64,000 nt of DNA, from contig NZ_CP092915.1 of the NCBI RefSeq assembly GCF_022557175.1, forward strand, positions 4,960,001 through 5,024,000, written 5' to 3'. Positions 27,970 to 36,506 of the stretch are shown here, piece after piece; the stretch's first letter is position 1; each line of letters opens with the position of its first letter. The position numbers and the translations under genes are program-made. The notes below the pieces were generated by a model. The model ran no database searches. It saw only the letters and a list, made by a program, of their open reading frames with translations, and had not been told where the DNA came from. Source of the DNA: Mycolicibacterium sp. YH-1. GTDB taxonomy: Bacteria; Actinomycetota; Actinomycetes; Mycobacteriales; Mycobacteriaceae.

Positions 27970-28398
27970 TCAGCGGCGAGCGACACACAGACGGGTCAAC
28001 AGCTGCCGCCCCGCGAGAACGATGGCCGGCGAGCACGGAGGGCCCCGCACGGGCGTGGTGGCGCGGTGCTGCCAAACCGTGAACACGGTCGTCAACGCGA
28101 TAACCAGACCCAGTGCCGCAAGCACACCCGACATACGTGGCAAGACTGCGCGGGCAAGCGAATCGGGGCCAGTCGGCGATGAACCGTCCTCAACGTGGGG
28201 ATGCTCGGTGATGGCGGTGAAATCGCCGCCTGGAGCGGCGGCGAGGGCGTGCGGGCCGTGCGGAGCGGATGCCGCGCCACCGACGAGCGCCCACTCCGCG
28301 CCGATCACGGCGAGGGAAAACACCAGGGCGAGGACGGCGAATGCTGTCCATCGCACCGAGGTGGGATGCGAGTACCAGTTGTCGGTGCACCGTTGCAT
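27970..28398 (-). CDS. lpqS: LpqS-like membrane/lipoprotein-type protein
   Basis: 142 residues with an N-terminal membrane anchor (AFAVLALVFSLAVIGAEWAL) and a second hydrophobic stretch near the C-terminus. The His-containing middle (FTAITEHPHVED), the LARAVLPR segment and the terminal LLTRLCVARR match my recollection of M. tuberculosis LpqS (Rv0847), a member of the copper-responsive RicR regulon located just before cysK2. Start chosen at the ATG after GGGGAGG; spacing is long. Unlike classic LpqS there is no clear lipobox. A response-regulator box lies 83 bp upstream. Confidence 0.65.
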   Translation of the reverse strand: MQRCTDNWYSHPTSVRWTAFAVLALVFSLAVIGAEWALVGGAASAPHGPHALAAAPGGDFTAITEHPHVEDGSSPTGPDSLARAVLPRMSGVLAALGLVIALTTVFTVWQHRATTPVRGPPCSPAIVLAGRQLLTRLCVARR

Positions 28399-28480
28399 GC
28401 TCGCTCGCACCTCCCCGCTTCCTCCACACCTGTGCCACTCATGCTCATCGACGTTGCACGCGGAATCGGTGTGGGTCAGA

Positions 28481-28499
28481 TGAAGATTTGCTCAAGATG
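28481..28499. promoter_or_regulatory. Direct-repeat box 3 (candidate response-regulator site)
   Basis: TGAAGATTTGCTCAAGATG, differing from box 1 at only a few positions; AAGA half-sites at 28483 and 28494. It lies between the lpqS-like gene (minus) and the DUF5996 gene (plus). No TACCC/GGGTA copper box is seen here. Confidence 0.6.
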
Positions 28500-28562
28500 T
28501 CGGTTACCTCGGTGACGGCCGTTCGTGATCCTCAGTCCACGACACGGCGTTACGCTCGCAAT

Positions 28563-29516
28563 ATGACTGCTCCAGCTGACAATGGTTGGCCGGCCCTGCG
28601 TGTATCGGACTGGACGCCAACCCGCGACACCCTGCACATGTGGACACAGATCGTCGGCAAGATCCGCCTGACGCAATCGCCGTTACTCAACCACTGGTGG
28701 CAGGTGACGCTGTATGTGAGCCCGCGCGGGTTGACCACGTCATCGATTCCGTACCGAAACCGACTGTTCGACATGGAGTTCGACTTCATTGACCACGTCC
28801 TGTCGATCCGCACCAGCGACGGCGGGTCGCGCACCGTCGCGCTGGCCCCGAGGTCCGTCGCCGAGTTCTATGCCGAAATCATCGACGCGCTGGCGCAATT
28901 GGGTATCGAGGCGACAATCTCCGCCCGACCCAACGAGGTCGACCCGGCCATACCGTTCGCCGAGGACCATCAACACGCGTCCTACGACCCGCAGGCCGCC
29001 CACCTGTTCTGGCGTCAACTGGTGCAGGCACATCGGGTGATCAACGAGTTCCGCTCCCGTTTCATCGGCAAGGTCAGCCCCGTGCACTTCTTCTGGGGCT
29101 CCTTCGACATGGCCTGCACCAGGTTCTCCGGTCGCCCGGCACCCAAACACCCCGGCGGGGCGCCCAACTGCGCAGACTGGGTCATGGTGGAGGGCTACTC
29201 GCATGAGTTGAGCAGTTGCGGCTTCTGGCCCGGTGGCGGCGAGGAAGGCGCGTTCTACGCGTACGCCTATCCCGAACCGGAGGGTTTCGCCGGGCACTCC
29301 GTCGGTCCGGACGCCGCGTTCTACCACCCCGACTACAAGCAGTTTCTGCTGCCCTATGAGGCGGTGCGCACCTCAGCCAACCCCGACCGTGACCTGCTGG
29401 AGTTCCTGCAGTCCAGCTACGCCGCAGCCGCCGATCTCGCCGGCTGGAACCGGGCCGAACTGGAGGACGATCCGCAGCGCTGGCGCGGTGAGGCCTGGCC
29501 CATACGACTCGAGTGA
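28563..29516 (+). CDS. DUF5996 family protein
   Basis: 317-residue cytosolic protein of a conserved but uncharacterised family. It starts WPALRVSDWTPTRDTLHMW and contains HFFWGSFDMACTRFSGR and the motif EGYSHELSSCGFWPGG followed by FYAYAYPEPEGF, typical of the family. The ATG at 28563 is the first that gives the family's normal N-terminus. It is divergent from the lpqS group; a possible weak hairpin (29513-29533) overlaps the stop codon. Confidence 0.85.
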   Translation: MTAPADNGWPALRVSDWTPTRDTLHMWTQIVGKIRLTQSPLLNHWWQVTLYVSPRGLTTSSIPYRNRLFDMEFDFIDHVLSIRTSDGGSRTVALAPRSVAEFYAEIIDALAQLGIEATISARPNEVDPAIPFAEDHQHASYDPQAAHLFWRQLVQAHRVINEFRSRFIGKVSPVHFFWGSFDMACTRFSGRPAPKHPGGAPNCADWVMVEGYSHELSSCGFWPGGGEEGAFYAYAYPEPEGFAGHSVGPDAAFYHPDYKQFLLPYEAVRTSANPDRDLLEFLQSSYAAAADLAGWNRAELEDDPQRWRGEAWPIRLE

Positions 29517-29540
29517 GGTCCGACAGGACTCACGTTCGTC

Positions 29541-30755
29541 TCACAGCAGTCCGCGGGCAGCAAGATTTCGCATCAGATCTGCGATACCGAAGGTCCATCG
29601 TTCGCAGACATCGCTCGTGCGAACCCGGTTGACGAGTGTTCCCAGACGGCTGGCGCTGATCGCCACGATGTCGTCGACATGATGTGTGAAACCCTCCCCC
29701 TCGGCGCCGCGGTCCTGCACAGGGGCGAACATGGTGCCGAGGAACAGCACCGCGCCGTCCGGATACTGATGGGTGCTCCCCATCATCTGAAGCACGAGAT
29801 CCTCAGGGTCACGGCTGATCTGGCTCATCGATGAGGTGGCCTGCAGCGTGAACTCGTCAACGCCGCGGACATCGAGGCGCACCACCGTCTCACGCACGTC
29901 CTCCAGCGAGAAGGTGTCGTCGAACAGACGAATGAACGGGCCCAGCGCTGCGGAGGCGTTGTTGTCCTTGGCTTTCGAGAGCAGCAGTGCCGAACGGCCC
30001 TCGAAATCACGGAGGTTGACGTCGTTGCCGAGAGTCGCACCGACGATGCGCCCGCTCGACGACACGAGCAGCACCACCTCGGGCTCGGGGTTGTTCCACG
30101 CCGACCCGGGATGGACCCCCACGTCCATGGCCGTGCCGACGGTGGACATCGGTGAGGCCTTGGTGAAGATCTCGGCGTCGGGCCCGAGACCCACCTCGAG
30201 GTACTGGCTCCAGGTCCCGGCGGCGACCATGACCTCCTTCAGCCGGGCCGCCTCGGGCGAGCCGGGCTGAAGCTCAGCGAGATCACCACCGATGAGATCG
30301 GCCATCTCGGCGCGCATCTGGGCAGCGCGGGTGGAGTCGCCACCGCAGCGTTCCTCGATGACCCGCTCGACCATCGACACGACGAAGGTCACGCCGGCGG
30401 CCTTGATGGTTTGCAGGTCGACCGGGCTGAGCAGGCGCACGCCCGACGTCGAGCGGTGATCGACCGGCGTTCCGGCAAGGATGTCTGCAATGGTGCCGAG
30501 CACACGACCCTCAGCGACCTTGACTGCGGCCGCGGGGTTTGGGTGCTCAGCGAGGTCTCGAACGGTGGCGAAGACACCGCTGATGTCGACCACATCACCA
30601 CCACGAACGGTGACCACGCAAGGGCCGTCGGGTCCGGAGACGCGCCCGACGAGGGTGGCGCGATCATGGTCGAACGGAAGGCACGTCTGCGAGGCCGGGG
30701 GCCAGGCGGTCAGCGACACGGAAGCGTGGTCGGTGGTGGCTGCGGCGGTGGTCAT
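29541..30755 (-). CDS. Fumarylacetoacetate hydrolase-family enzyme (keto-deoxy-acid dehydratase-like)
   Basis: 404-residue FAH-superfamily protein. Metal ligands are seen in NNPEPEVVLLV and LGNDVNLRDFEGR. Its length and N-terminal domain resemble 2-keto-3-deoxy-pentonate dehydratases, which make 2-oxoglutarate semialdehyde, the substrate of the aldehyde dehydrogenase encoded two genes upstream. It is the last gene of the LacI-controlled operon, and its ATG overlaps the previous stop. Confidence 0.82.
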   Translation of the reverse strand: MTTAAATTDHASVSLTAWPPASQTCLPFDHDRATLVGRVSGPDGPCVVTVRGGDVVDISGVFATVRDLAEHPNPAAAVKVAEGRVLGTIADILAGTPVDHRSTSGVRLLSPVDLQTIKAAGVTFVVSMVERVIEERCGGDSTRAAQMRAEMADLIGGDLAELQPGSPEAARLKEVMVAAGTWSQYLEVGLGPDAEIFTKASPMSTVGTAMDVGVHPGSAWNNPEPEVVLLVSSSGRIVGATLGNDVNLRDFEGRSALLLSKAKDNNASAALGPFIRLFDDTFSLEDVRETVVRLDVRGVDEFTLQATSSMSQISRDPEDLVLQMMGSTHQYPDGAVLFLGTMFAPVQDRGAEGEGFTHHVDDIVAISASRLGTLVNRVRTSDVCERWTFGIADLMRNLAARGLL

Positions 30756-31870
30756 CGATCTCCTTGAGACGTTCGGTGTAGTCGCGTCAACTCCGCGGCG
30801 AGCAGGCGGGCGTCGCAGTGGCCGAGTACGGCCTCACGAACGCGCGCGCTGGCACTGCGCTGGAAGGCGACGGCGCCGTTGAAGCGCGGCCGGACCCAGG
30901 CGTCGTCGATGGTGTCCCATGTTCGCGAGTAAAAGCCCGTTGATGCCCTGTCCACGAGGGGATCTCGCCACGCCGCGGTCGCCGACGGCTGGCCGGCGTG
31001 CTGCGGAATGAACGTGCACTGGGTCGCATCGTCTAGCAGCCAGCGCAGATGTTGAACGAGACCGTCATCGGGACGGCATCGACTGCTGATGGCAATGCCG
31101 GTCCCGCCGAGGACCGAGCCGCGTCGTCCGCTGCGTCCCGTGGGCGCGTCGGCGAACTGCAGCGGTCTGGGTAGACCCGTCAGCGCGTAGTTGACGTAGC
31201 CATAGACGTGCGGGCAGTAGACCGGTCCGCCCGGCTGCGACATCTGCTCCAACACGACGATCGGGTTGTGCAATGGGGGCGGTGGCCGGTGCGGGTCGAT
31301 GAAGGCACCGATCGTCTGCAGCCCCTCGCCCACCGCCTCGACCGTCAAGAACTCGTCACCTTGACCTGGCTCCTCGCCATTGGCCAAGGCGATCGAGCAC
31401 AGGGTCAGGAACAGGTGGGGCCCGCTGGTCGGCAGCACGGTGTCGACGTCCCGTGCGAGCGCGACCGCATCGGACCACGTGGTTGGGATGTCGATGGCCG
31501 GATCAGCGGCGACCGAGACCTGCGTGGCCGCATCCAGCGGCAACGCCCACGACCTGTCGTCCATCTGATACGAGGCGAACGACTCCCCCACCGTGCCGTG
31601 TCTCCACCTGTCCAGATCGGCTGAGGTGAAGACCTCCTCGAGTGGTAACAGTGCTCCGCACCCAAGCGCCTCGCCGAGGTGCGGGTGGTCCAGCACCAGC
31701 AGGTCGTAGCGGGCGGCGTTGTCACATATGGGCGCCGACTCGAAACCCTCGAGCGACTGTGTCTCCCAGACGATCTCGCATCTCGGCGCCTCAGCCTCCA
31801 TGACCGCGCGGCGCAGGGCCTCCGCGCCGCGCGGGTGATCCCATGTCAGGCCTCGGTAGGTACCCGTCAT
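30752..31870 (-). CDS. Solute-binding-protein-like cytosolic protein
   Basis: 372 residues with the type-1 extracellular solute-binding fold (e.g. YDLLVLDHPHLGEAL, and SWALPLDAATQVS for the ligand cleft). It has no signal peptide or lipobox: it begins MTGTYRGLTWDHPRG. ATGA overlaps with both neighbouring genes fix start and stop, and there are no ABC permease or ATPase genes in the operon. A cytosolic ligand-binding or recruited enzymatic role is possible; the function is unknown. Confidence 0.7.
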   Translation of the reverse strand: MTGTYRGLTWDHPRGAEALRRAVMEAEAPRCEIVWETQSLEGFESAPICDNAARYDLLVLDHPHLGEALGCGALLPLEEVFTSADLDRWRHGTVGESFASYQMDDRSWALPLDAATQVSVAADPAIDIPTTWSDAVALARDVDTVLPTSGPHLFLTLCSIALANGEEPGQGDEFLTVEAVGEGLQTIGAFIDPHRPPPPLHNPIVVLEQMSQPGGPVYCPHVYGYVNYALTGLPRPLQFADAPTGRSGRRGSVLGGTGIAISSRCRPDDGLVQHLRWLLDDATQCTFIPQHAGQPSATAAWRDPLVDRASTGFYSRTWDTIDDAWVRPRFNGAVAFQRSASARVREAVLGHCDARLLAAELTRLHRTSQGDR

Positions 31871-33246
31871 CGGCGAAGCCCCGGCGGGAGGAACTCCTCT
31901 GGCATGTTCTGGAACGCCACTGGCCGGGCGAACCGTTGAGCTGCAGCGGTTCCCACCGACGTGGTCGTTGGCGCCGTGGTGGCCGGCCAGGGCCCGCCAT
32001 GCTGTTGCGCGTCGCTCACGGTGACGCCGGTCGGCCACTGGTTGTAGATCACGCGACCAGCTAGGGACGACATGGCCTCGATGAGGCGCGGCGCATCCGG
32101 ATCGAGCGCGGCGGTGCCCTGGATTGTCGCGGTCAGGGCACCCTTGATCACCGCGAGCACGTCGACGGCTTGGGCGATGTCTCGGTAGCCCACGAGCACC
32201 GAAGCGGGTCCGAACATCTCGGTGGTGACGATCGCGGGATCTGCGAGCACTGCGTCGGCATCGGTTCCCAGGATCGTGGCGGCCGGCGAGTTCGCTTCGC
32301 GCGGACCGGTGAGCAGGACCTTCACCGCCGGGTTGCTGCCGATCTCGTGCAGCGTCTGCTCGAATCCGCGCGCGATGCGCTCATCGAGCATCGGATGCAC
32401 CGGCTGCAGAGCCACCTTGTCGGCGAAGGCATCGCGATCGGGGACGAGGACGACACCGGGTTTGGTGCAGAACTGTCCGCAACCCATCGTGAAGGACGCC
32501 GTGAAGCCGTCGACGATGTCGTCCGCGCGTTCATTCCACGCCGCGGGGGTGACCACGACCGGATTCGTGCTTCCGAGCTCGCCGTAGAACGGGATCGGGT
32601 CGGGCCGCGACGCCGCGAGGTCGTACAGCGCCCGTCCACCGGCCTCCGAGCCGGTGAACCCGGCGGCCCTGATCCGAACGTCCTGGACCGCGCGGACACC
32701 GTCCTCGCGGTCATGGATCGTCCCGAACATGCCCTCGGGGGCCCCAGCGGAAGTGAGTGCCGCAGTCACGATGTCAGCGGTGGCGCGCGCCAGCCTCGGG
32801 TGGGCGTCATGGGTTTTGACCACTACCGGACATCCGACGGCCAGAGCGCTGACGGTGTCTCCGCCTGCGACGGAGAACGCGAACGGGAAGTTACTCGCCG
32901 CGAAGACCAGGACCGGTCCGATCGGGACGTAGCCGCGACGCAGGTCGGGTCGCGGACCCATCGGCCATTCGGGATCGGCTGCGTCGACACGCACCTCGAG
33001 CAGGTCACCGGATTCGACGCGGTCGGCGAACAGTCGAGCCTGAAACGTGGTGCGGGTGACTTCACCGCGCAGCCGCGGCTCGGGCAGGTGCGTCTCCTCG
33101 GCAGCGATCGTCACGAGCGTGTCACTTTGGGCGTCAAGCGCATCGGCGATGGCGCGCAACCAGGCAGCGCGTTCGGCAGCGCTCGCGCGTGCCGCCGGAA
33201 TCCGGGCTGCGTGGGCTGCTTCGAGAATCTCGTCCAGGGTGTTCAT
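31867..33246 (-). CDS. Aldehyde dehydrogenase (2-oxoglutarate semialdehyde type)
   Basis: 459-residue NAD(P)-dependent dehydrogenase. The oxyanion Asn N119 is in FAASNFPFAFS, general base E223 in YGELGSTNP and nucleophile C260 in GCGQFCTKPG. The ELGSTNP version and the GDLLEVR region are features of alpha-ketoglutaric semialdehyde dehydrogenases. The ATG at 33246 overlaps the MaoC stop. With the FAH-type dehydratase it would finish a sugar-acid or hydroxy-acid route to 2-oxoglutarate. Confidence 0.87.
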   Translation of the reverse strand: MNTLDEILEAAHAARIPAARASAAERAAWLRAIADALDAQSDTLVTIAAEETHLPEPRLRGEVTRTTFQARLFADRVESGDLLEVRVDAADPEWPMGPRPDLRRGYVPIGPVLVFAASNFPFAFSVAGGDTVSALAVGCPVVVKTHDAHPRLARATADIVTAALTSAGAPEGMFGTIHDREDGVRAVQDVRIRAAGFTGSEAGGRALYDLAASRPDPIPFYGELGSTNPVVVTPAAWNERADDIVDGFTASFTMGCGQFCTKPGVVLVPDRDAFADKVALQPVHPMLDERIARGFEQTLHEIGSNPAVKVLLTGPREANSPAATILGTDADAVLADPAIVTTEMFGPASVLVGYRDIAQAVDVLAVIKGALTATIQGTAALDPDAPRLIEAMSSLAGRVIYNQWPTGVTVSDAQQHGGPWPATTAPTTTSVGTAAAQRFARPVAFQNMPEEFLPPGLRR

Positions 33247-33719
33247 GTCATCTCCTCGGGGTTGCGCCGGTCTACGGCCACAATGTGATGGCACGCCAGC
33301 ACCGTCTTGCCGTGCTGATTCGTGCCGGTGTAGGCCTTGGTGACCAAACCGATGTTCGGATTTCGCTTATGCGGGCTGACGTCGATGACCTCGGCGGTGG
33401 CAACGACGGTGTCACCCGCCAGCACAGGAGCGGGGAAGCGAACGCGGTCGTAGCCGTACGCAACCAATCGCGGATTGCGTTCCATTGTCAGGCCGACGAC
33501 GACGGCGAAGCTGAGCACACCGTGCGCCAGCAGACCACCGAAGCGGTCCGTCGCGAACTCCGCGTCGGTGTGCGCGGGGTGGTCGTCGTGAGAGAGGCGC
33601 GCGAAGTCGGCGATGTCACTCGCCGTGATAACCGCCGATCCCCCCTCCTCGACCTGTCCGACTGCGTAGTCCTCGAACCAGCGTTCCTGAAACGAATCCC
33701 GCGTCGCGGTGCCGGTCAT
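33243..33719 (-). CDS. MaoC-family (R)-hydratase/dehydratase
   Basis: 158-residue hot-dog-fold hydratase acting on an enoyl- or mesaconyl-CoA-type thioester. The catalytic D-x4-H pair is in LSHDDHPAHTD (D45, H50), and FGGLLAHGVLSFAVVVGL is the family core. Start and stop overlap the MFS and aldehyde dehydrogenase genes as ATGA. A CoA-thioester step fits with the CoA transferase at the head of the operon. Confidence 0.85.
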   Translation of the reverse strand: MTGTATRDSFQERWFEDYAVGQVEEGGSAVITASDIADFARLSHDDHPAHTDAEFATDRFGGLLAHGVLSFAVVVGLTMERNPRLVAYGYDRVRFPAPVLAGDTVVATAEVIDVSPHKRNPNIGLVTKAYTGTNQHGKTVLACHHIVAVDRRNPEEMT

Positions 33720-35068
33720 GACTGCGCCTGCAGCCGTCTGCTGCTCGCACCATCAGCGACGTGGTTGAAGCGGTCCACGTCATTCTGGTTGGCATCGGAG
33801 CGGTAGTTCTTGGACAGGTACACCGAGATAAACGCGACCACCGCCATGACGACCATCCACACGGCGACCGGCCACCAGCTGTCCGTGGCGGCGACCACCG
33901 CGGTGGCGACCAATGGAGTGGTGCCGCCCAACGCCGCCCCACTGACCTCGCGAGCGAAAGCCACTCCGGAGTACCGCTTTGCCGGGGGGAACAACTCGGC
34001 GAGGAACGCCGCCTGTGCTGCATAGCAGGTCGCGACGGCGCCGACGAAGCAGATCGACAGTGCCAGCACGATGAGCACGGTCTGGCCGGTGTCGATGAGC
34101 AGGAACATCGGAAATGCCCAGACTGCACCGAATGAGCAGCCGAACAGGAACAGCCGTCGGCGACCGATCCTGTCGCCGACACGGCCGAAGATCGGCATGA
34201 AGATCGCGCCGGCTGTGAGCATCGCCGCGTTGATTCCGAGTGCCAAGGACGCCGCGATCGCGAGATCGTTCGTCAGATAGCTCAACGCCCACACCTGCGG
34301 CACATAGGAGAAGCCCGACAACATGAAGTTCGACCCCAGCGCTACGGCCAGACGCCCCTTCTCTGTTCGCAGGAGGGACACCAGCGGTAGGGATTCAATC
34401 TGGTCGGATTTCGAGGTCTCCTCGAAACTCTGCGTCTCCTCGACACTGCGGCGGATGTAGAGGCTCACAGCCAGCATCGCGATACTGGCCAGGAAGGGGA
34501 TGCGCCAACCCCACGTCTCGAAGTTGTCACCCGTGAGCCACAGCGAGAGCTGCATGGCGCCGAGACCGAGCGCGGAGCCCAGCCAGACGCCACCACCGGA
34601 CCAGGATGCGTAGAACCCTCGGTGCGTGGGCGGTGAGGACTCGGAGGACAGCACGATCGCGCCCGCATACTCGGCTCCGGCACCCAGGCCCTGCAGCACC
34701 CGCAGGACGACCAGGAGCACCGGAGCTGCCAGCCCGATGCTCGCATAGCTGGGCAGCAGACCGATCAACGCAGTGGATACACCCATGAGTGCGAGCGTGA
34801 AGATCATGACCGGTTTGCGGCCGACCTTGTCGCCGAGGTGGCCGAAGATGATGCCACCGAACGGCCGCGCGAAGTATCCGACAGCGAAAGTGGCGAAGGC
34901 TGCGAGAAGGCCGGCGGTGGGGTTCTCCGCGGAGAAGAAGTAGGACTTGAAGATCAGCGCAGCGGCCGCACCGTAGAGAGCGAAGTCGTACCACTCGATG
35001 AGGCTGCCCACCGCGGAGGCCGACGCGGCACGGCGTGCGTCCGCGTGTGAGGGAGTTTGTGTGCTCAT
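33716..35068 (-). CDS. MFS transporter, metabolite:H+ symporter family
   Basis: 450 residues with twelve helices. Signatures of the MHS family are GSLIEWYDFALYG at the N-terminus, ARPFGGIIFGHLGDKVGRKPVM between helices 2 and 3, and the helix-4/5 segment GLGAGAEYAGAIVLSSE. Family members import carboxylates such as citrate, 2-oxoglutarate, shikimate or betaines. It starts 7 nt after the CoA-transferase stop, so it likely brings in the substrate of this operon. Confidence 0.88.
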   Translation of the reverse strand: MSTQTPSHADARRAASASAVGSLIEWYDFALYGAAAALIFKSYFFSAENPTAGLLAAFATFAVGYFARPFGGIIFGHLGDKVGRKPVMIFTLALMGVSTALIGLLPSYASIGLAAPVLLVVLRVLQGLGAGAEYAGAIVLSSESSPPTHRGFYASWSGGGVWLGSALGLGAMQLSLWLTGDNFETWGWRIPFLASIAMLAVSLYIRRSVEETQSFEETSKSDQIESLPLVSLLRTEKGRLAVALGSNFMLSGFSYVPQVWALSYLTNDLAIAASLALGINAAMLTAGAIFMPIFGRVGDRIGRRRLFLFGCSFGAVWAFPMFLLIDTGQTVLIVLALSICFVGAVATCYAAQAAFLAELFPPAKRYSGVAFAREVSGAALGGTTPLVATAVVAATDSWWPVAVWMVVMAVVAFISVYLSKNYRSDANQNDVDRFNHVADGASSRRLQAQS

Positions 35069-35075
35069 GACAGTC

Positions 35076-36314
35076 CTAGACGGCGTTCGGTGTGGTTGAG
35101 TGCGTCAGCTCGGGCGCGGTGAGCACGGCATCGCGGTGGACTACACCGTCGCGCTCGAACTCATCGATGTCGTTGCCGCTGTAGCCGAGTTCGTTCAGCA
35201 CCTCATGGGTGTGCTGACCGTTCAGCGGCGCCGGTCGGTAGATCTCCTGCGGCTGCTTGGCAAGCCGGAAGGCAAATCCGGGTGTTTTCACATGGCCTTC
35301 CGTGGGGTGGTCGTACTCGACGAATGATCCGTTGTGCCGCACCTGTGGGTCGTCGACGACCTGGGTGTAGTCGTACACCGGTCCGACCCACACCCCTGCA
35401 GCACCGAGAACTTCGAGCCAGTGCTCGGTTGTGTTCCGCAACAGGTTCTCAGTAACCAACGCGGAGATGGCATCTCGATGGGTGAAGCCGTCACGCTCGG
35501 CGTCGAACGCGTCGAACCTCGGATCGTCGAAAACGCTTGCCAGCACGTCCATCTCGGCGAAGGAGAGTGCGATGAAGTCATCGGAGGTGGCGAAGACCCC
35601 GTATGGGGCGCGAATGTAGCTGTGCGCATGGATCTCGTCGCCGGGCGTCTGAGCGACGCCACCGACTGTGGCGACGCTGAGCTCCTGCATCTGCGCCGCG
35701 ATGATGGCATCGAGCATGTTGACCTCGACCAGTTGGCCCTCACCGGTGCGTTGGCGATGAAACAACGCGGCCAAGGCACCCTCGAACGCCGAGTAGGCGG
35801 TGAACGCATCAGCGAGGAAGAAGGGCCCCGGGCGCGGGGGCTCGTCACCACGGCGCGCACTCGCCAGGCCACCGCTCATGGCCTGCAGGAGGACGTCCTG
35901 GCCCGGGCGGTTCGCGTAGGGGCCGGTCTGGCCGTAGCCGGACATGCTCACATAGATCAGCTTCGGGTTGATCGCACTCAAGGTCTCATAGTCAACGCCC
36001 AATCGGTCAGCGACACCTGGCCGGTAGTTCTGCAGGAAGATGTCGGCAGTCTCGACCAGCTTGGTGAGGACTCGCCGACCGGCCGGGTCCTTGAGGTTCA
36101 GTGACAGCGACCGCTTGTTGCGGTTCAAGGACAGGAACGAGGCGTTGACGGTGTTGCCCCGGGCTCCACCGGCGGACACGTGACGCTGCCACTCGCCGGT
36201 GACCGGTTCCACCTTGATAACGTCCGCGCCCAGGTCAGCCAGCTTCTGGGCGGCGAACGGTCCGGCCATCGCGATAGACACGTCGATCACGCGGACACCT
36301 TCCAAGACCTTCAC
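35076..36314 (-). CDS. CaiB/BaiF-family (class III) CoA transferase
   Basis: 412 residues. The catalytic Asp is D140 in NRPGQDVLLQAMSGGL. VIDVSIAMAGPFAAQKLADLGADVIKVEP is the characteristic N-terminus, located at residues 9-37. GAGGAG 7 nt before the GTG at 36314 decides the start. It is the first gene of the operon and probably activates the imported carboxylate to its CoA ester. Tandem LacI-type operators lie 57-80 bp upstream. Confidence 0.88.
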   Translation of the reverse strand: MKVLEGVRVIDVSIAMAGPFAAQKLADLGADVIKVEPVTGEWQRHVSAGGARGNTVNASFLSLNRNKRSLSLNLKDPAGRRVLTKLVETADIFLQNYRPGVADRLGVDYETLSAINPKLIYVSMSGYGQTGPYANRPGQDVLLQAMSGGLASARRGDEPPRPGPFFLADAFTAYSAFEGALAALFHRQRTGEGQLVEVNMLDAIIAAQMQELSVATVGGVAQTPGDEIHAHSYIRAPYGVFATSDDFIALSFAEMDVLASVFDDPRFDAFDAERDGFTHRDAISALVTENLLRNTTEHWLEVLGAAGVWVGPVYDYTQVVDDPQVRHNGSFVEYDHPTEGHVKTPGFAFRLAKQPQEIYRPAPLNGQHTHEVLNELGYSGNDIDEFERDGVVHRDAVLTAPELTHSTTPNAV

Positions 36315-36370
36315 GTTTGTACTCCTCAATACTGCTGGCCGCGATGGCCGGGTTGTGTGGTGCCGGTTAC

Positions 36371-36394
36371 GTTAGCGCTAACGTTAGCGCTAAC
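36371..36394. promoter_or_regulatory. Two tandem LacI-type operators
   Basis: Two back-to-back copies of the perfect palindrome GTTAGCGCTAAC, the half-site arrangement of LacI/GalR-family operators, in the divergent region between the CoA transferase and the LacI regulator gene. They sit 57-80 bp before the catabolic operon. Confidence 0.85.
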
Positions 36395-36417
36395 ACAACA
36401 GGTTCTCCTGAATCGGC

Positions 36418-36429
36418 GTTAGCGCTCAC
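36418..36429. promoter_or_regulatory. Third LacI-type operator
   Basis: GTTAGCGCTCAC, 11 of 12 matching the tandem palindromes, closer to the regulator gene. It would allow autoregulation or loop formation with the pair 24 bp away. Confidence 0.7.
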
Positions 36430-36506
36430 CCACTCGCCGCGCGTCGCCCTCGGTGTCAGGGCCGGCGCGGTAACCTGACGTCAGCGAAGACGGGCTAGGC
36501 AGACGG

